Origin: Quercus robur
Taxonomy: Eukaryota; Streptophyta; Magnoliopsida; Fagales; Fagaceae
Assembly (NCBI RefSeq): GCF_932294415.1
Contig: NC_065535.1
Span: 69,681,362-69,745,361 of the forward strand
Direction: 5' to 3'
Length of the DNA: 64,000 nt
The notes under the pieces were generated by a model. It was not told where the DNA came from. It saw nothing but the letters and a program-made list of their open reading frames with translations, and made no database searches. Every line of letters starts with the position of its first letter. Position 1 is the stretch's first letter. The translations under genes and the position numbers were made by a program. This document shows, in pieces, positions 47,300-59,770 of the stretch.

Positions 47300-48620
47300 A
47301 GAGAGTATGTGTGAGAGCGGGAAAACACAGCTTTGGTGTCGTTATGAGAGGCTTGTAAACCGAGGCTAAGGTTTGGAATAGAAATGCTTTCGTTGGACTG
47401 GGTCAATGGCCAATGGGGGTTTTGGAGTTTGGTTTGAGTGTGGCCCACCGTTGACTAAACCTGGGTCCAAGGCAGTTGGTTCGGACACGAAGCTCGAAGG
47501 GTGTCGGGAAGCTTGGAACTTCGAAATCCGAGAAAAAGTGTCATTATAGTGAATTTTTGTGGGGACTCAGTGCTTAGCTTCCTTGCTCCCCAAGCCTACA
47601 CATAGAAACGTTTCGAACACTTTTCCGGATTTCCCCTTCTGACCCTGCGTCTTCTACAAAATGACTCAGGTCTATGTTTGATTTGACTTCCTCCCAACCT
47701 TTTGCTTTCTTGGCTGGCCTTTGAACCTCAGCAAAATAGAATCTTACTGTAAATTACGCGGTTCCACGACTTGCACATTTCTCAAATTGTGGTTGAGTAA
47801 TTTCAGTAACATATAAAAAGCCATCATTATCTATGTATCAGATTTTGATCTACTGGTTATTACTTTCATATAGACTCGTTATTTTTTTTCGGCCACTCAT
47901 AATCTACCGTGTTGACAGTTATGGTAAAAGCTGTAATTTTTTATGTCATTTTAAAATTTTTGTTTGTGCTTAGATTACGTTCCTTACATATGGGACCACT
48001 ATTAGATTTTTTGTATCCTGTGTAACAGTGACTCTTTGAAAATTTAGACAAATTGTGTCACGGGTTTAGTTTGGATCCAATGTCTTGTGCATTAGACCCA
48101 ATAAGATATTGCCATGTGTCCATAAATTGTCACACGGCAGCATCCCATCGGATCCAAAGCATAAGACACACTAAATTTAAAGCCCGGTTTGGATAACACG
48201 TTCACATTTGTAAGGTTTGTGCATTTTTAGTTTTTTTTTTTTTTTTTTTTTTTAATAGACCAGCGCCTGGTGCATTGTTCATGCCTATGAACACTGCAAC
48301 AAGGCATATGAACAGTAAAAAAAGAGTGAACAATAATTTTTCACACATTTAAAAATTATTTTGCTACTGTGTTTTCAACAAAATAAGTTGTATCCAAACG
48401 AATCCTAAGTCTCTTCTAGCTAACTTTTGGGACAATTCTATTTGGTAGAGAAAAAAATAATAATAATAATGAGTTCACACAATTGGTGACAATTCTATTA
48501 TGTTAAAAAAAAAAAAAAAAAAGTGGTGAGTTCACACAATCAATTACTTCAACAAATCATGTCAATGGTATGGTTCTAGAAGACTTTGGTGGATTTTATA
48601 AAATATAATTTTATCATCCA
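47300..48620. other. Upstream region of the NAC gene and intergenic DNA
   Basis: 47300-47780 is less AT-rich and probably holds the NAC promoter. A GTTTGG-family MITE lies at about 48184-48408. No gene. Confidence 0.55.
48184..48408. mobile_element. MITE of the GTTTGG family, copy 3
   Basis: Begins GGTTTGGATAACACG and ends ...GTTGTATCCAAACGAATCC. It carries 'accagcgcctggtgcattgttcatgcctatgaac' and 'caacaaaataag', as in the other copies. Confidence 0.65.
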
Positions 48621-48627
48621 TTTGGTT

Positions 48628-48971
48628 AGAGCATTAGTACTGGGGATTGTAAACCCCCCAAAATGGTATTTTATTCCATCGATCAACAAAAATTGAGTAT
48701 TATCCGAAATGGTAGTTGTAAAATATTTTTTAATTCTGTCTCACAGTACCATCTTATAAATAAGATGGTATTGTAGCAAGATGGTATATATTTAAAATAA
48801 TATTTTATTGGGCTTTAGGTTTTACTTGGGTATTGAGTTATATTATTTTATTATGTAGATATATTATTTTAATGTGTTGTATGGTAAAATAAAAGTTGGA
48901 ATGTTGGTTGTATTGTAAAATGATATGATATAATAGATAAAGTAGTTTTTGAGATGATAAAATGAAATATT
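48628..48971. mobile_element. 5' part of a GAGCAT-type MITE, interrupted by a solo LTR
   Basis: Starts TTAGAGCATTAGTACTGGGG and runs into 'ttattttaatgtgttgtatggtaaaataa..gtaaaatgatatgat', matching the interior of the complete MITE at 50542-50959. It is cut at 48971 by the solo LTR. The continuation after the LTR (from 50326, 'tttttttagaaactagatgct') resembles the family's other end. Confidence 0.6.
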
Positions 48972-50325
48972 TGTTGAGGTCCAAAATATCACAATATTGT
49001 ACCAAAACCCAAAAACAATACAAAAAGGTTGAAATCCAAGAGCCACTTGGGCTTTTAATGAAAAGGCAAGACCTAAATCCATTAAAAGTCAATAGGAAGG
49101 GGCCTAAGCCCTTGAATGGGCAAACATTGGACCTTACGAAACAAAGAAAGAAGAAGTTCAGCCTAGCCCTTAAGGGAGGAAATCGCTAAGGGAACCCAAA
49201 GAGAAAACTGAACTAGGATACCTAGGGATTTCCAGAAGCCTGGAATCCTTGGAATATGCAGCAAGGGCAGCTTGGGATTGAGACAACTCAAGGAAGCATG
49301 CCTAGGAGCACAAAGAACGAGAGCAAATGTGTCCCATTAGCCACCCAATGATGCAGAAAAGGGGCAGAAGGCTTGGGGAACAAGCAATTCATAAATAAGG
49401 GTCTGGTACCTCAGGGAACCCAGAAAGATGGACCATGAAGGAAGGTGGTTGGAGATTTTTCAGTCTGATGGAAGGGAATCCGCTCATTTAGTAAAAATGA
49501 CAAAAAGGAAAGTAGTCAAAAGGTAGGTCTAAAAAGGTGGTGTCTAGAAGTTTTGGAAAAGAAAGATTAAAGGTCAACCCTTTAGGACCCTCTAGAACAG
49601 GAAAGTCAGTTGGGGGCTTTTGAAGAAGGAACCTCAAAAGAAGGAAATAGTGAGAAAATAAGGAAGGGGCCAGTCACCAATGTTGCTGAGACAACATTGG
49701 TTCTGGTACCTAGGGTAGCAAATGGAAGGAATCAATGGTACACTAGAAACCCTATGATGACACCTTAAAAGGAGGGGCAACCAACAGTGAAAAGCATTCA
49801 GCAACAGTGAATCAGAGGAAAAGATCCTTGAGAAAAGTCTATTAGAATTCAAAAAGAGAAAAGAGAGGGAAAACACCGTCCGGGATCCTGAAACAACCAC
49901 TAAAGAATACACTTGAATTTAAAGGGATTCAAACTTCGTAAGTCTTAGAGGCCTGAGAAGTCACCTAAGTTTGCAATTTTTGAACTTATTTGGACCTTGT
50001 AAAATATCCTAGTGAGTGTGATGTATTAAAAACTTAAGAAAATAATGAAACATTCCATATCATCCTAAGGATCCCTAACATTTATTTCATTTTTTCTCTT
50101 ATATCACTTCTTTACTGTTCCTTGTTGTACAATACGTATATGTTTTCTGTGTGTTAGTATGTATGTGTTGTAGGATCCGCGATTTGTGCACAACTTAGTT
50201 TGAAATCAACTCAACTTAGCTGCGGTGAACAAAGCCCAGTCCCTTAAACATAAAGCATTGGGCCCAAGATCCTTACTTTCTACTTGGGCTTGTGTGCTGT
50301 TTTCCCAAAAAAAAGAACCCACACA
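48972..50325. mobile_element. Solo LTR, 1354 bp, ATATT target duplication
   Basis: Begins TGTTGAGGTCCAAAATATC and ends ...GAACCCACACA. It is flanked by ATATT on both sides (48967-48971 and 50326-50330). G+C is above the neighbourhood and no protein domain is present, so it is a solo LTR left by recombination. The group is not clear from the sequence; no internal region is available. Confidence 0.88.
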
Positions 50326-50541
50326 ATATTTTTTTAGAAACTAGATGCTAATAATGATATATATAAATGAAATTACTTTTATCCATTTATTTATTTATTA
50401 TGTAAAAGTTTGATGGTAATTGAAAAAAAAATGAGTGTTGAAAAGTTTTATGTTCTCTTTTTAGCAAAAAATCATTCCTAGAAAACCTTGACTGTAATCT
50501 AAATTAGTATTCCATTTATTATATTTTTATTACGATGATAA

Positions 50542-50959
50542 GAGCATCCACAGCAGATGTGCCAAATGCCAAATATTTGGCACATTTGGCACACCAAACA
50601 CCAAAAAACCCCCTTTATGAGATGTTCCAAATCTCATAATTTTTGTCACATGTGAACAATACTGTTCCATTTTGGAATGATACGGACAAGAATGCTAAAA
50701 AAAATAGTTTTTTATTTATTTCTCTCTCATCATTTTTGACTTTCTCTCTTCTCTCTCTTTCTTGGTGTTTGGTGGGAGGAGTTAATATATTGTTTTAATG
50801 TGTAGTAAATATTATTTTAATGTATTTATTTTAATGTATATAATTGAATGATAAAACATCTGATAAATGAGATATTGTAAAATGATGTGGTAAAATAATA
50901 AAGTAGGCTTTTGGTGTGTCAAAATGACCTTTTTTATAGAACATCTATTGTGGATGCTC
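50542..50959. mobile_element. MITE, 418 bp, PIF/Harbinger type (TAA target duplication)
   Basis: Terminal inverted repeats GAGCATCCACAGCAGATGT and ACATCTATTGTGGATGCTC match at most positions. Flanks are TAA on both sides (50539-50541, 50960-50962), the 3-bp duplication typical of PIF/Harbinger. An inner palindrome 'tgccaaat..atttggca' lies near the left end. Confidence 0.8.
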
Positions 50960-51202
50960 TAATAGTATAATACAAGACTGTAGATTCAATTATTTTACAT
51001 AATATATAAGAGGAGATTGGTTAAGGTGGAAAGAATACTTCAACAATAGTAAGTTTTGTTGAAAATTCAAAACTTTTAAAGTATTTTTCCAGTGAAATAT
51101 TTTCTTAAGTAATTAAAAAAAATTACTATTATGTATTTATTTTTACTCCAGTAAGGTAAAAACTAAAAACTAAGTTTAAAAAGTTGTCACAAACTCATAT
51201 AG

Positions 51203-51478
51203 TGAGCATTTGGATTCGGCGTCTGCGTTTTCCTCTTTTGCTTTTTCCCCTTTTTTTTCACTTGTAATGGGAGACAAAGGCTACTGTTCATGTACTGTGC
51301 ATGAACAATAGCCGAAAATTTTGACTTTTCATCCATTTTTACAAACTTTTGACAAACTTCACTTTTAGCCATTTTTTTCATTAAAAATGGGTTCAATGAC
51401 ACTATTCACACATTTAAAAAATATTTCGCTACAGTGTTTTCAGTTTCAGCAAAAATAAGATCAATCCAAACAGACCCA
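51203..51478. mobile_element. MITE of the GTTTGG family, copy 4
   Basis: Begins GTGAGCATTTGGATTCGGCG and ends ...GATCAATCCAAACAGACCC. It contains 'actgttcatgtactgtgcatgaacaatag' and 'cagtttcagcaaaaataag'. Confidence 0.65.
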
Positions 51479-51577
51479 TAATTGTGTTTCTTGATTTTTT
51501 ATAATGGCTATATATTTGGATGTTCCAAATGAAAGAAAAGAACTAATGGTAATCGATAATTCTAAAGTCATCAACAA

Positions 51578-51649
51578 GTCGTTGTAGTATAGTGGTAAGT
51601 ATTCCCGCCTGTCACGCGGGTGACCCGGGTTCGATCCCCGGCAACGGCG
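51578..51649 (+). tRNA. trnD-GTC: tRNA-Asp (anticodon GTC)
   Basis: 72 bases fold as a standard cloverleaf. The acceptor stem GTCGTTG pairs with CAACGGC, with one T-G wobble. The D arm is TAGTATAGTGGTA. The anticodon stem CCCGC/GCGGG encloses the loop with anticodon GTC at 51611-51613, and the T arm is CCGGGTTCGATCCCCGG. The discriminator base is G. There is no intron, and CCA is not encoded, as expected for a nuclear gene. Upstream CAACAA resembles the usual plant tRNA initiation context, and a T run at about 51665 can end pol III transcription. Confidence 0.97.
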
Positions 51650-51663
51650 ATATTTGTTTTCAT

Positions 51664-51670
51664 TTTTTGT
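51664..51670 (+). terminator. Pol III terminator (T run) after tRNA-Asp
   Basis: A run of T residues about 15 bases downstream of the tRNA end, with a shorter T4 run just before it. Confidence 0.6.
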
Positions 51671-52228
51671 ATCCGGACCGGGTCATTTTGACCCAAACCC
51701 ATTTCTTGCCTAACAAAACTAGTCCAGCCCATTAATTAAAAAAGGTTCTTCTGCCAAAGTACAAGAATGAAGAACCCAACCCCCCTCGATTTTAAAACAC
51801 ACACATAAAAAAAAGTAGCTCAGGCATGTGTCAGTACTCAGTTGGAGGATGTTAATTTATGTCATTGCCGCTAAGAATTCTGTTCTACATTTTTAGATAT
51901 TAATGGTTTCTGGTGCTTCAATTAAAAGTTGAATATCTTAGATAAGATCAAACCTACATTATTAACTTCTTTCTAGATTAAAGAACTGTTTTCCTTTTTC
52001 CTTTTCACATCAAACCTACCTTCTCATATGTCATAGTCACTTTCTTTACCTTTTGTTTTTGTTTTCTTTTTTCTTTTTTTTTAACACAAAACTAAGTTGA
52101 AGCTTAAATTACTCATTTACGTCGACTAATACAACACAAACAATGTATTATTTTTAAAGACAACTAAATTCGTTTTAAAAAAAGGACAATTAAATTTGAT
52201 TCAGTCATATATTTGAATTTAATAAAAA

Positions 52229-52562
52229 AACTTAGGATTCGTTTGGATATCGCTTATTTTGCTGAAAACTGAAAACACTGTAGGAAAATAATTTTTAAAT
52301 GTGTAAATAGTGCCGTGAAATCCATTTTTAATGAAAAAGTTATTGAAAAAAGAGGTTTGTAGGTCTCATAAACAGTGCACAGGACCCACTGGTGTGACAC
52401 ATTCCTGTGAAATATTTGTTGGTCAAAGAGGTAGTGGGTCCCGTGCACAGTGCACAGGACCCACTAACAGTATTGTGTCCCACGTGAAACACAGGTCCCA
52501 ATAAAAAAATAAAGGAAAACACAAACACAACATGGAGAAACGCAATCCAAACGCATATTTAA
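52229..52562. mobile_element. MITE of the GTTTGG family, copy 5, reverse orientation
   Basis: Begins TTCGTTTGGATATCGCTTATTTTGC and ends ...AACGCAATCCAAACGCATA. It contains 'gctgaaaactgaaaacactgtag'. The 'gtgcacaggacccact' segment appears twice inside (about 52374 and 52448), an internal duplication. Confidence 0.6.
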
Positions 52563-52985
52563 GGTACAGCATTATTGACCATTAATTTTATATCAAGTTC
52601 TAAATCAATCAAGAATTAACAAGAACACGTTTTGGGAGTGTATGGTCATATTAATAAATCTGATACAATTCATTAGCACTAGAATGTTAACAGTCGTTAC
52701 ATAATCTGGAAGATTTCTTGCATACATGTAATAGGAGTGAAGGCCTTTGGACGGACCTTATTTTACAATGAAACAAGTCAAACAACATCTCAGCAACCCC
52801 AACTCCAGAACTCAGTGAAGGCTTCTTGACCATAACATCAGCTCCAACATAATTTCCTATGTCAACTTACTAAACTAACTAAGTTTGAGCAAATTTACTA
52901 TTTTTTTTTTTGAAGTAAGATGTAGTATTTTTGCAATATCTGAGACTTTAGTTTATTGAACTTGACTAATAATTATTATATGGGA

Positions 52986-55900
52986 TCAGTAGCAATGTCT
53001 AAAGCAACTGAAAAAACCTACAGAGTTGTCTTCTATGTTGGATGTTGGGGTTTCCCCTGAGTCATGTCTTGCAGCCATTAAGGAACTTGTACCAGGAGAT
53101 TCTGGCGGAAACACAGTATTCTCTGAAGCATATATCCGAGGAGGGATAATGGGCTCTGGTGGTGAAATAGTAGACAGATAATGCAAGAGCATCTGTATAA
53201 TTTGGCTGAAGTTTGGTCGAGTGTTTGGGTCCTCTCTCCAACATGAAGTCACAATCAAACCCAAATCCTCAGGGAGGTTTTCAGCATTGGGCCTCACATT
53301 CTGAAACAATAAATATTTGGATGATGTTAAAAGCTCCAAGAAATAAATGAGATTTAATCTAGCAATGGGACAATGTGAATCCTTGTGGCACACATTGCAA
53401 AATAAATTACCTGATGGCCTAATCATTGAGATTCATACAAAAACAAATAAGGATGTTAGACCCCTTTCTAGAATAAATTATGCTTATTGTACATTCCATT
53501 CCATTCAATGTAAAAGTTTGAAACTAATATATAGATATAAATTAGGACTACAAGAGCAATTTTAGAAAATCTTTGGTTGCAGGTTTTTCACAATGTTCTA
53601 CTTTCAGCAATTTAGCCACGCAATCATTTATTATTTTTTCTGCTGAGTCACCACACAGCAGCTGCTGAATCTTTCTAAACCTACATGTGATCTTCACCAA
53701 GATGGTCTGGCTGCATTGTTCAAGTGCACTATCCTAAGAAAAATTTCAAGTCCATCTGATTGAATTTGATAATTTTCCATGGTAGTTTTTTAATGAGGTG
53801 TGTAAAATGTTGCCTATCAAACCTAACAAAACTGCTGGGGAGGGGTGTCAGCTAGTTCTCCTAAATTACTCAAAGTTTCCTGCACTATAGATTAAGTTGA
53901 AAAAGAAATGCTCCCAAATCTAGCATATTTTTTGTTACCTTTGACGTCTTATAGTCCTAGAAGAGATCATATGAGACTGTAAACGCCATTAAAGTTGCTA
54001 TTTTAAAGTCCTACCCTAAGATCACACACATGCAAGAAATCATCCCATCTTAGATATATCATAAGACAAGATCAAAATATATAGCTACCTTAAAAGCGGC
54101 TGCATATGCTGCCTGTAGATTTGACATGCCTTCAAAAGGCAATTTATTGTGGATGAGCTCCCACAGCACAATTGCAAAGCTGTAGGCATCCACCTTGTGA
54201 TTGTAATGCTTCTTTTCCCCATGCCTCAGCGTGACTGTGCTGTAAAGCTATCTCCAAATAGGGAAAGAATCATTAGTAAATACAAAACACCAATTGCCTG
54301 AACAATATAAACCTAAAACCTTCAAGCAATTGAGTACCTCTGGAGCCATCCAACGATATGTTCCTGTTTCAGCCGTCATCATCTCTGTTAATGACTCTTC
54401 TCTAGCTAAACCAAAATCTGCAAGTTTAACTGTTTTATGGTCTGCGGTCAAGATCAAATTCTCTGTCAAAAGAAAAGGAAACAAAGTCATCAAACTTTTG
54501 CTCAAACCTAGGTTCCTCAAGAAGTGGCTACACCTGACTTATGTGGATATCACTTTGGAGATAGTGCTCAAAATTACTTCAGCTAAGATGTTAGCTAGAA
54601 TCTAAAATATAAGATATTCATCTTTTGAAACCATCTCATGTTCACCTTGTCTATAATGAGCAAAAGTTAAACTAGGAATGGCCAAACACTATTTGCTCAT
54701 TTGTTATGATTATCAGATTTTGACATAAAACAAAAACAATAAGTCAAGAAACTACTATAAATTGAAATTGACAGAAGCAATGTGATCCTAAATCAACAGG
54801 TAGACAGTAGACCTTCTCTTAAGACAGCACGCCAGAGAAGCTAAGAGATGCAGTACAGGGACAGCCAAGGAAACATAAATCTGGGACAAACCAAAGCAAT
54901 GCCATCAATGATGCTAAATCTAGTTCTACCACACAATGGAAAGCCTCCCATCAGATTTCAAAATCCAAATTAAATTCTGCAGCTACCTTCTGATGCTAAT
55001 TGTAGGTATGCATTTTCATATGTCATTGGACATGCTCACAGTTAAAGTCAACCTATTTCTTCATGTACTCCCATGTCTGTAGCAGAACAGTTAATGCCAC
55101 ATGGATCTCCAAGAATAACATTGGCTTAACTACTTTAGAATTTTAGTGCAAACTTATACTAATTTGAAACCTACAGACATCAAAAGCATATTTGCGTTAC
55201 TGTTTTGAAAGCCGGACCTCATGATGAGTACCGCTAAAATACTATCTTAAGCTTTCTTGTTTTCTGTGTTTTTTCTTCTTCTACCCACACCCCCCCTCCT
55301 CCCCCCCCCTTTTCCCCCTTTTTACAGCCACTCAAGTTGATTAGTCGACACCCAAAACTCAAGTTGTTTACTAAAATGTCAACGACCAGTCACCATACAG
55401 GATTTCATAATCATGATTGACAAGTATCCCAGGACTAAATACTCTTCTTCATATGTCAGTTACTTGCAAGAACAAAATTCAATTGCAATTATCAACCAAC
55501 TGAAAAATGGAGATACAAATGGTATATGCAAGTAACACATTCACCGTGTTATGCAACACCGTTGTGAATCCTTCTAATAGAAGTTAGAATTGAACTACAA
55601 ATGACTTAGTACAGACATGACACGCTTCCAGCTAATAAAATATTCTGTTCTTTTCTTTTGTGAGTTAACAACAACTGTACAAACAACAGAAACTCCAACC
55701 AAAACAGCAAAATAACTGTACCAGGTTTCAGATCCCGGTGAATGATCCCATGGGAGTGTAAGCATTCCATAGCGCGAGCAATATCAAGTGCAAACCCGAC
55801 TGCCACATGCATATCCAAGCAGCTTGGCCGCAAATTCAACAAGTATCTACGCAACGTCCCACCCATTAGAAGTTCAGTTACTATCACCATAACAGGTTCC

Positions 55901-56525
55901 TTGCAAGCACCAATAAACTGGTAATACACAAGTAGACACAGTCGTGTCAGATATTGATTAAATGCTCACTTCAATGGTTTCTTCTAATCACTAACAATTC
56001 ACTGATTATCCTTAAATTTCAGATCCTGATATAGATAGAATCATATGCTTAAAAAATTGAAATATCATTTCCTATATATGCTTATCAAACAACCTTCACT
56101 AGATTCTTGTGTTGGACTCTGGATAACATTGCAACCTCTCTGGCAAACCGCGCTTCTCTCTTGGCAATTTCTTCTGGGGTCTCTCCCCTATGAACAACTT
56201 TAATAGCAACAGTTTGATTTTTATATCTGAAAAAAAACAGAAATTCCAGCAAATTGAAGATTAAGACAACTGCACCATAACAATATACCACTGATTAAAT
56301 TATCTAAAACAGTAAGCCAATAACTAAAGCCTCAGAAATATGAGATACAAGAATTCAGACCCCAAAAACGAAAAGAGAACCCAGGTTAACTTACTGCCCC
56401 TTGTAAACTTTGGCATGTGCACCCTCTCCAATCTCTGGCCCAACAAGAAGTTTCTTAGGATCAACCAGCCACTTTGCATCCAAACTGAACTCTCCCTCTG
56501 AGTAAATCCCATTACCAGATCCCAT
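52986..56525 (-). CDS. ATN1: Raf-like protein kinase, ATN1 type
   Basis: Six coding exons: 56525-56395, 56226-56094, 55917-55722, 54462-54338, 54247-54089 and 53300-52986, with all GT-AG junctions in frame, giving 352 aa. Kinase motifs are complete: glycine loop [12 protein letters not shown] (from about residue 32), VAIK with Lys53, HRDLKPEN (Asp150), DFG (169-171), APE (Glu195) and [12 protein letters not shown] near the end. The GTYRWMAPE block is typical of plant Raf-like (group C) MAPKKK-related kinases. The C-terminal 70 residues are Pro/Ser-rich and end in a Cys-rich FFSCFRHCY. Length matches what I recall for Arabidopsis ATN1 (about 356 aa). There is no N-terminal regulatory domain, so it is a short cytosolic kinase. 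Substrates of ATN1 are little known. Confidence 0.93.
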
Positions 56526-57070
56526 TTTCTTCTTCTTCTTCTTATTCTTCTTCTAAAACTCTCTCTCTCTCTCTAAAATAGGAACAGAACTAGCATAAAC
56601 TGACTAACCAAAGTAGACCCTTTTGTGCATCACACAATTAAAGTACACCGAATAAAAGAGATGCTATAATAAAAACATAAAAAGAGAGAAGTAGAACTTA
56701 GTACAAAAGGACATGCTTGGTTCTGCACCAATGGCAGGTCACTAAGCACAGACCCGTCCCCAAGATCACGCTTGCAGATCCAAAAGAATTCAACATGTAC
56801 TTTTGCTTGGGAGACAAAGAATAAAGCCCCACATGTTCTTCTATGGCACCCACCCACCCAACTAAAACTATTATTAAGGATTTTAAAACTGAACTAATAA
56901 AACCAAATAAACTCAAAGAACCCCAACAAGCTCTGTCTCAGAAACAGAGTAGATGAAGAAAAAAAAGTTGCTCTTAATGGCAGAGTAGTAGACAAAGAAA
57001 AGCCTTTAATGGAGGATTGGAGTTAAGCTAAGAACGAAACGCAAACAAAAACAAAAACAAAGGACCCAGA
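56526..57070 (-). other. Leader and upstream region of the ATN1-type kinase gene
   Basis: Directly before the ATG (minus strand) is a GAAGAA-rich purine tract (56526-56555) preceded by a GA microsatellite (56558-56575), a leader type common in plants. No TATA box is obvious. Confidence 0.5.
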
Positions 57071-57384
57071 TAGAAAATTTGGGCTGCACTTGAAATGGTG
57101 GTTGTGGGGTAGGATTTGTGATTGATATTATTATATTCTCCGCGTATTGTATTGTTGAATTTAAGTATTGAACTCTGTTTCTTGATCTATAATGATAAAG
57201 CCGCGGAAGGAGTTCTGTCTGTGTCAGAAACAGTGGACTTTTAATTTTAGTAAAAGATTATATAAATATAAACAAACATAAATGGGAGAGAGATTTTTTT
57301 TTTTTTTTTTTTTAAGGGGGAAATAGGAGAGAGATTGTGTGTGTAAAAGGAAATATAGATTACACCATATATATTATATAATTA

Positions 57385-57562
57385 TGGATCGTGTTAATGA
57401 GTGCCTTTAGGCACTGATTAAGAATTCAATTAAAGAAAGTTTTGACATTACTTTTATGAGAAATGGAAAAAATTATCAAAATATTAATTGATTTTTTTTC
57501 TTTTCTTATAAAAACTTTTTTTAATTGGATTATTAACCAGTGCCCTAAGGACATTCGTTAGC

Positions 57563-57567
<5 letters not shown>
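57385..57567. mobile_element. Foldback MITE, relative of 14851-15035
   Basis: Left end GTGTTAATGAGTGCCTTTAGG and right end CCTAAGGACATTCGTTAGCAT are near-complementary and match the family at 14851. No clear target duplication. Confidence 0.65.
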
Positions 57568-57593
<26 letters not shown>

Positions 57594-57867
57594 TGGTAAC
57601 ATCATATATCATCGTATTTTTACCCAAAAAGTAAAATATATCATCTATATTATGTATTATTTTATTATATAATAAAAGTTGGAGCTTATAAATCACGAAT
57701 TTAACAAGTATATATCATAAAAAAATAAAAAAGTTAGCTCAATCAGAAAAATATTTTGTCATAAAACCTAAACCATAAATCAAGTGTCTTAACCTAATAA
57801 TAAAAGTAATTATTCTGAAATAGACGTTTCTACTTTTTATTTATTTTTTATTTTTTATGTATTAATA

Positions 57868-57958
57868 GTTGGAGGTGGAAGTTTTGAACTTTTGATATTT
57901 TTGTTGAAAATATCATAATATGCAAATCAGTTGAGTTACAAAATTCTTGTTATCTTCT
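57868..57958 (-). repeat. Possible SINE fragment, reverse
   Basis: On the minus strand, TTTTGTAACTCAACTGATTTG (A-box-like) precedes AAAAGTTCAAAACTTCC (B-box-like), as at 19541-19621. Just upstream, 57731-57810 looks like a decayed fragment of the other SINE family. Confidence 0.35.
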
Positions 57959-58012
57959 AGATTCGTTTGACTTAAAGAAACTTCTAAAAAAGACTTCTTA
58001 TAAAACCTTTTA

Positions 58013-58046
<34 letters not shown>

Positions 58047-58473
58047 ATGCATTCCAGAATCAAGTCCTCTATTGTCGAAACATTTTTTAATTAAAAAATA
58101 TTCGTTGATTTATACTAAACATAATCCTAATCAATACTTATTGAATTAGTTTTGGGATTGTATAATATATGTACGGTGTTTATAATAATTTACGATAAAA
58201 TTTAAATTCTAATGCATAACAATCAATTTTAAATTATTTATAATTTCTTCATTTTTATCCAATTCATTTCAATGCTTCTTACAAATAAGTTTTTTATTTC
58301 ATAAAGGGTGCATTTACATCACTTTTTTTTAACGAGAATAACAGACGTGCTTATGTTTTGGCGAAGCTGGAGAAGAGATCACTAAGACCATCTAAAGATA
58401 TAATGGCAATGTCCATTTTTTTTTACACCTACTTTTGTTAATGATTAAAAGGGACGTAGTTACTTTTAAAATC

Positions 58474-58630
58474 TAGGAAATTATTAAGTACTCTCGTATT
58501 ATCATAAATGTGTACTCTCTTATTTCACATAAATAGTGAGCTATGAATTTAATTAGTGGGACCCACCATTCATGTAAGAGAAAGAAGTACGCATTTATAG
58601 TACTTTGAGAGTACAAAATAATTTTCCCTA
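58474..58630. mobile_element. Foldback MITE, about 157 bp
   Basis: The two halves are complementary: GGAAATTATTAAGTACTCTC with ...GAGAGTACAAAATAATTTTCC, and 'ataaatgtgtac' with 'gtacgcatttat'. A CTA triplet flanks both ends and may be the target duplication. Confidence 0.65.
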
Positions 58631-59143
58631 AAAGCTGCCTTTACTATAATGTAAATGGTCTGTCAACTCTATCATATACAAATAAATGAATTGCTAGTTT
58701 ATCCAAAATAAATAAATAAGAATTGAAAACAGCAAATTAAAGTTCATCTACCACATTTTCCTCAAAAAAAGTTCAGCTACCACATTAATACAGATTCTAT
58801 CATAATAATGATCGATGAGGTCTAGATTTAGAAATAACTACATATCCGTTGAAAGGATTTCAAAGAATTCAAAATAAATAACTACATATCCGTTGAAACT
58901 TTTATTTATTTAAAAGGATTATTTATTTATTTATTTATAATTCAGCTGTGATAATAAATGGAAAATGGGATTTAAAAAAGAAGAAGAAAGGGGTATATGA
59001 ATATCAGTTTTCTTTGTAAAAAAGATTAAGTAATAATATCACTGAACAACAAGGGTGTAGACTCTAGACTGATAAGAAATTTTTATTGTTTCCATTAGTT
59101 AAAATTATTGTTGCATTATACTAACTAGACTAGTAGTTACTCT

Positions 59144-59179
<36 letters not shown>

Positions 59180-59621
59180 AGTAGTTATAAATTACTAGAG
59201 TACTAGCCTAAACAAGAAATTGAAATAAAAATAAAAATACCAGAGTATATCATGTACTATTTTAATACCAATTACAAAGCTATTATTGCACTCCCATTAG
59301 TTATACTCCTAAATAAGAAAGAAAAAATAAAAAGGTTGTATTAGAGTATATTATTATTTATGTCGCTAATTAATAGTGTGTTTGGATGGAGGGAACTATA
59401 AGAGATAGGATGGGAAGTGTTTGATTAATTTTGTTTGAATTTTTTTTAAAGGGAGGGTGAAGGAGGTTGGGCTGGTGTTTTACTCCTCCAATTTTTTTTT
59501 ATAATTCAATAGTTACAACAATTTAGATGTTATGTTGTTTCTCAAAAAAAAATTTAGATGTTATGAGTGTGTTATGCATTTATGTCAATAACTAAGATAT
59601 TATTGCAGCTTTATATTCATT

Positions 59622-59770
59622 TAGGTTACTCAAGCTAAATTGGTAAAATTTCTGATGGTTGAATAAGAGATCTGAGATTCAATTTTTGTCTACACCAAAA
59701 ACCGATTGGTATCTTAATTTGATGATAAAGAAGACAAACATCACAAGCAGACGTCATAGATTGAAACTAT
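59622..59770 (+). repeat. tRNA-derived SINE copy
   Basis: An A-box-like segment (CTCAAGCTAAATTGGTAAA) and a B-box-like segment (AGATTCAATTTTTG) about 45 bases apart are followed by the family body 'tacaccaaaaaccgattggtatctt..gatgataaag' and end 'atagattgaaact'. The same order is seen at 61029 and 61343. Confidence 0.65.

Noticed and set aside
53347-53565. Plus-strand 72-codon frame overlapping the kinase gene
   Set aside because: It lies in intron 5 and opposite the last exon of the kinase; a shadow frame.
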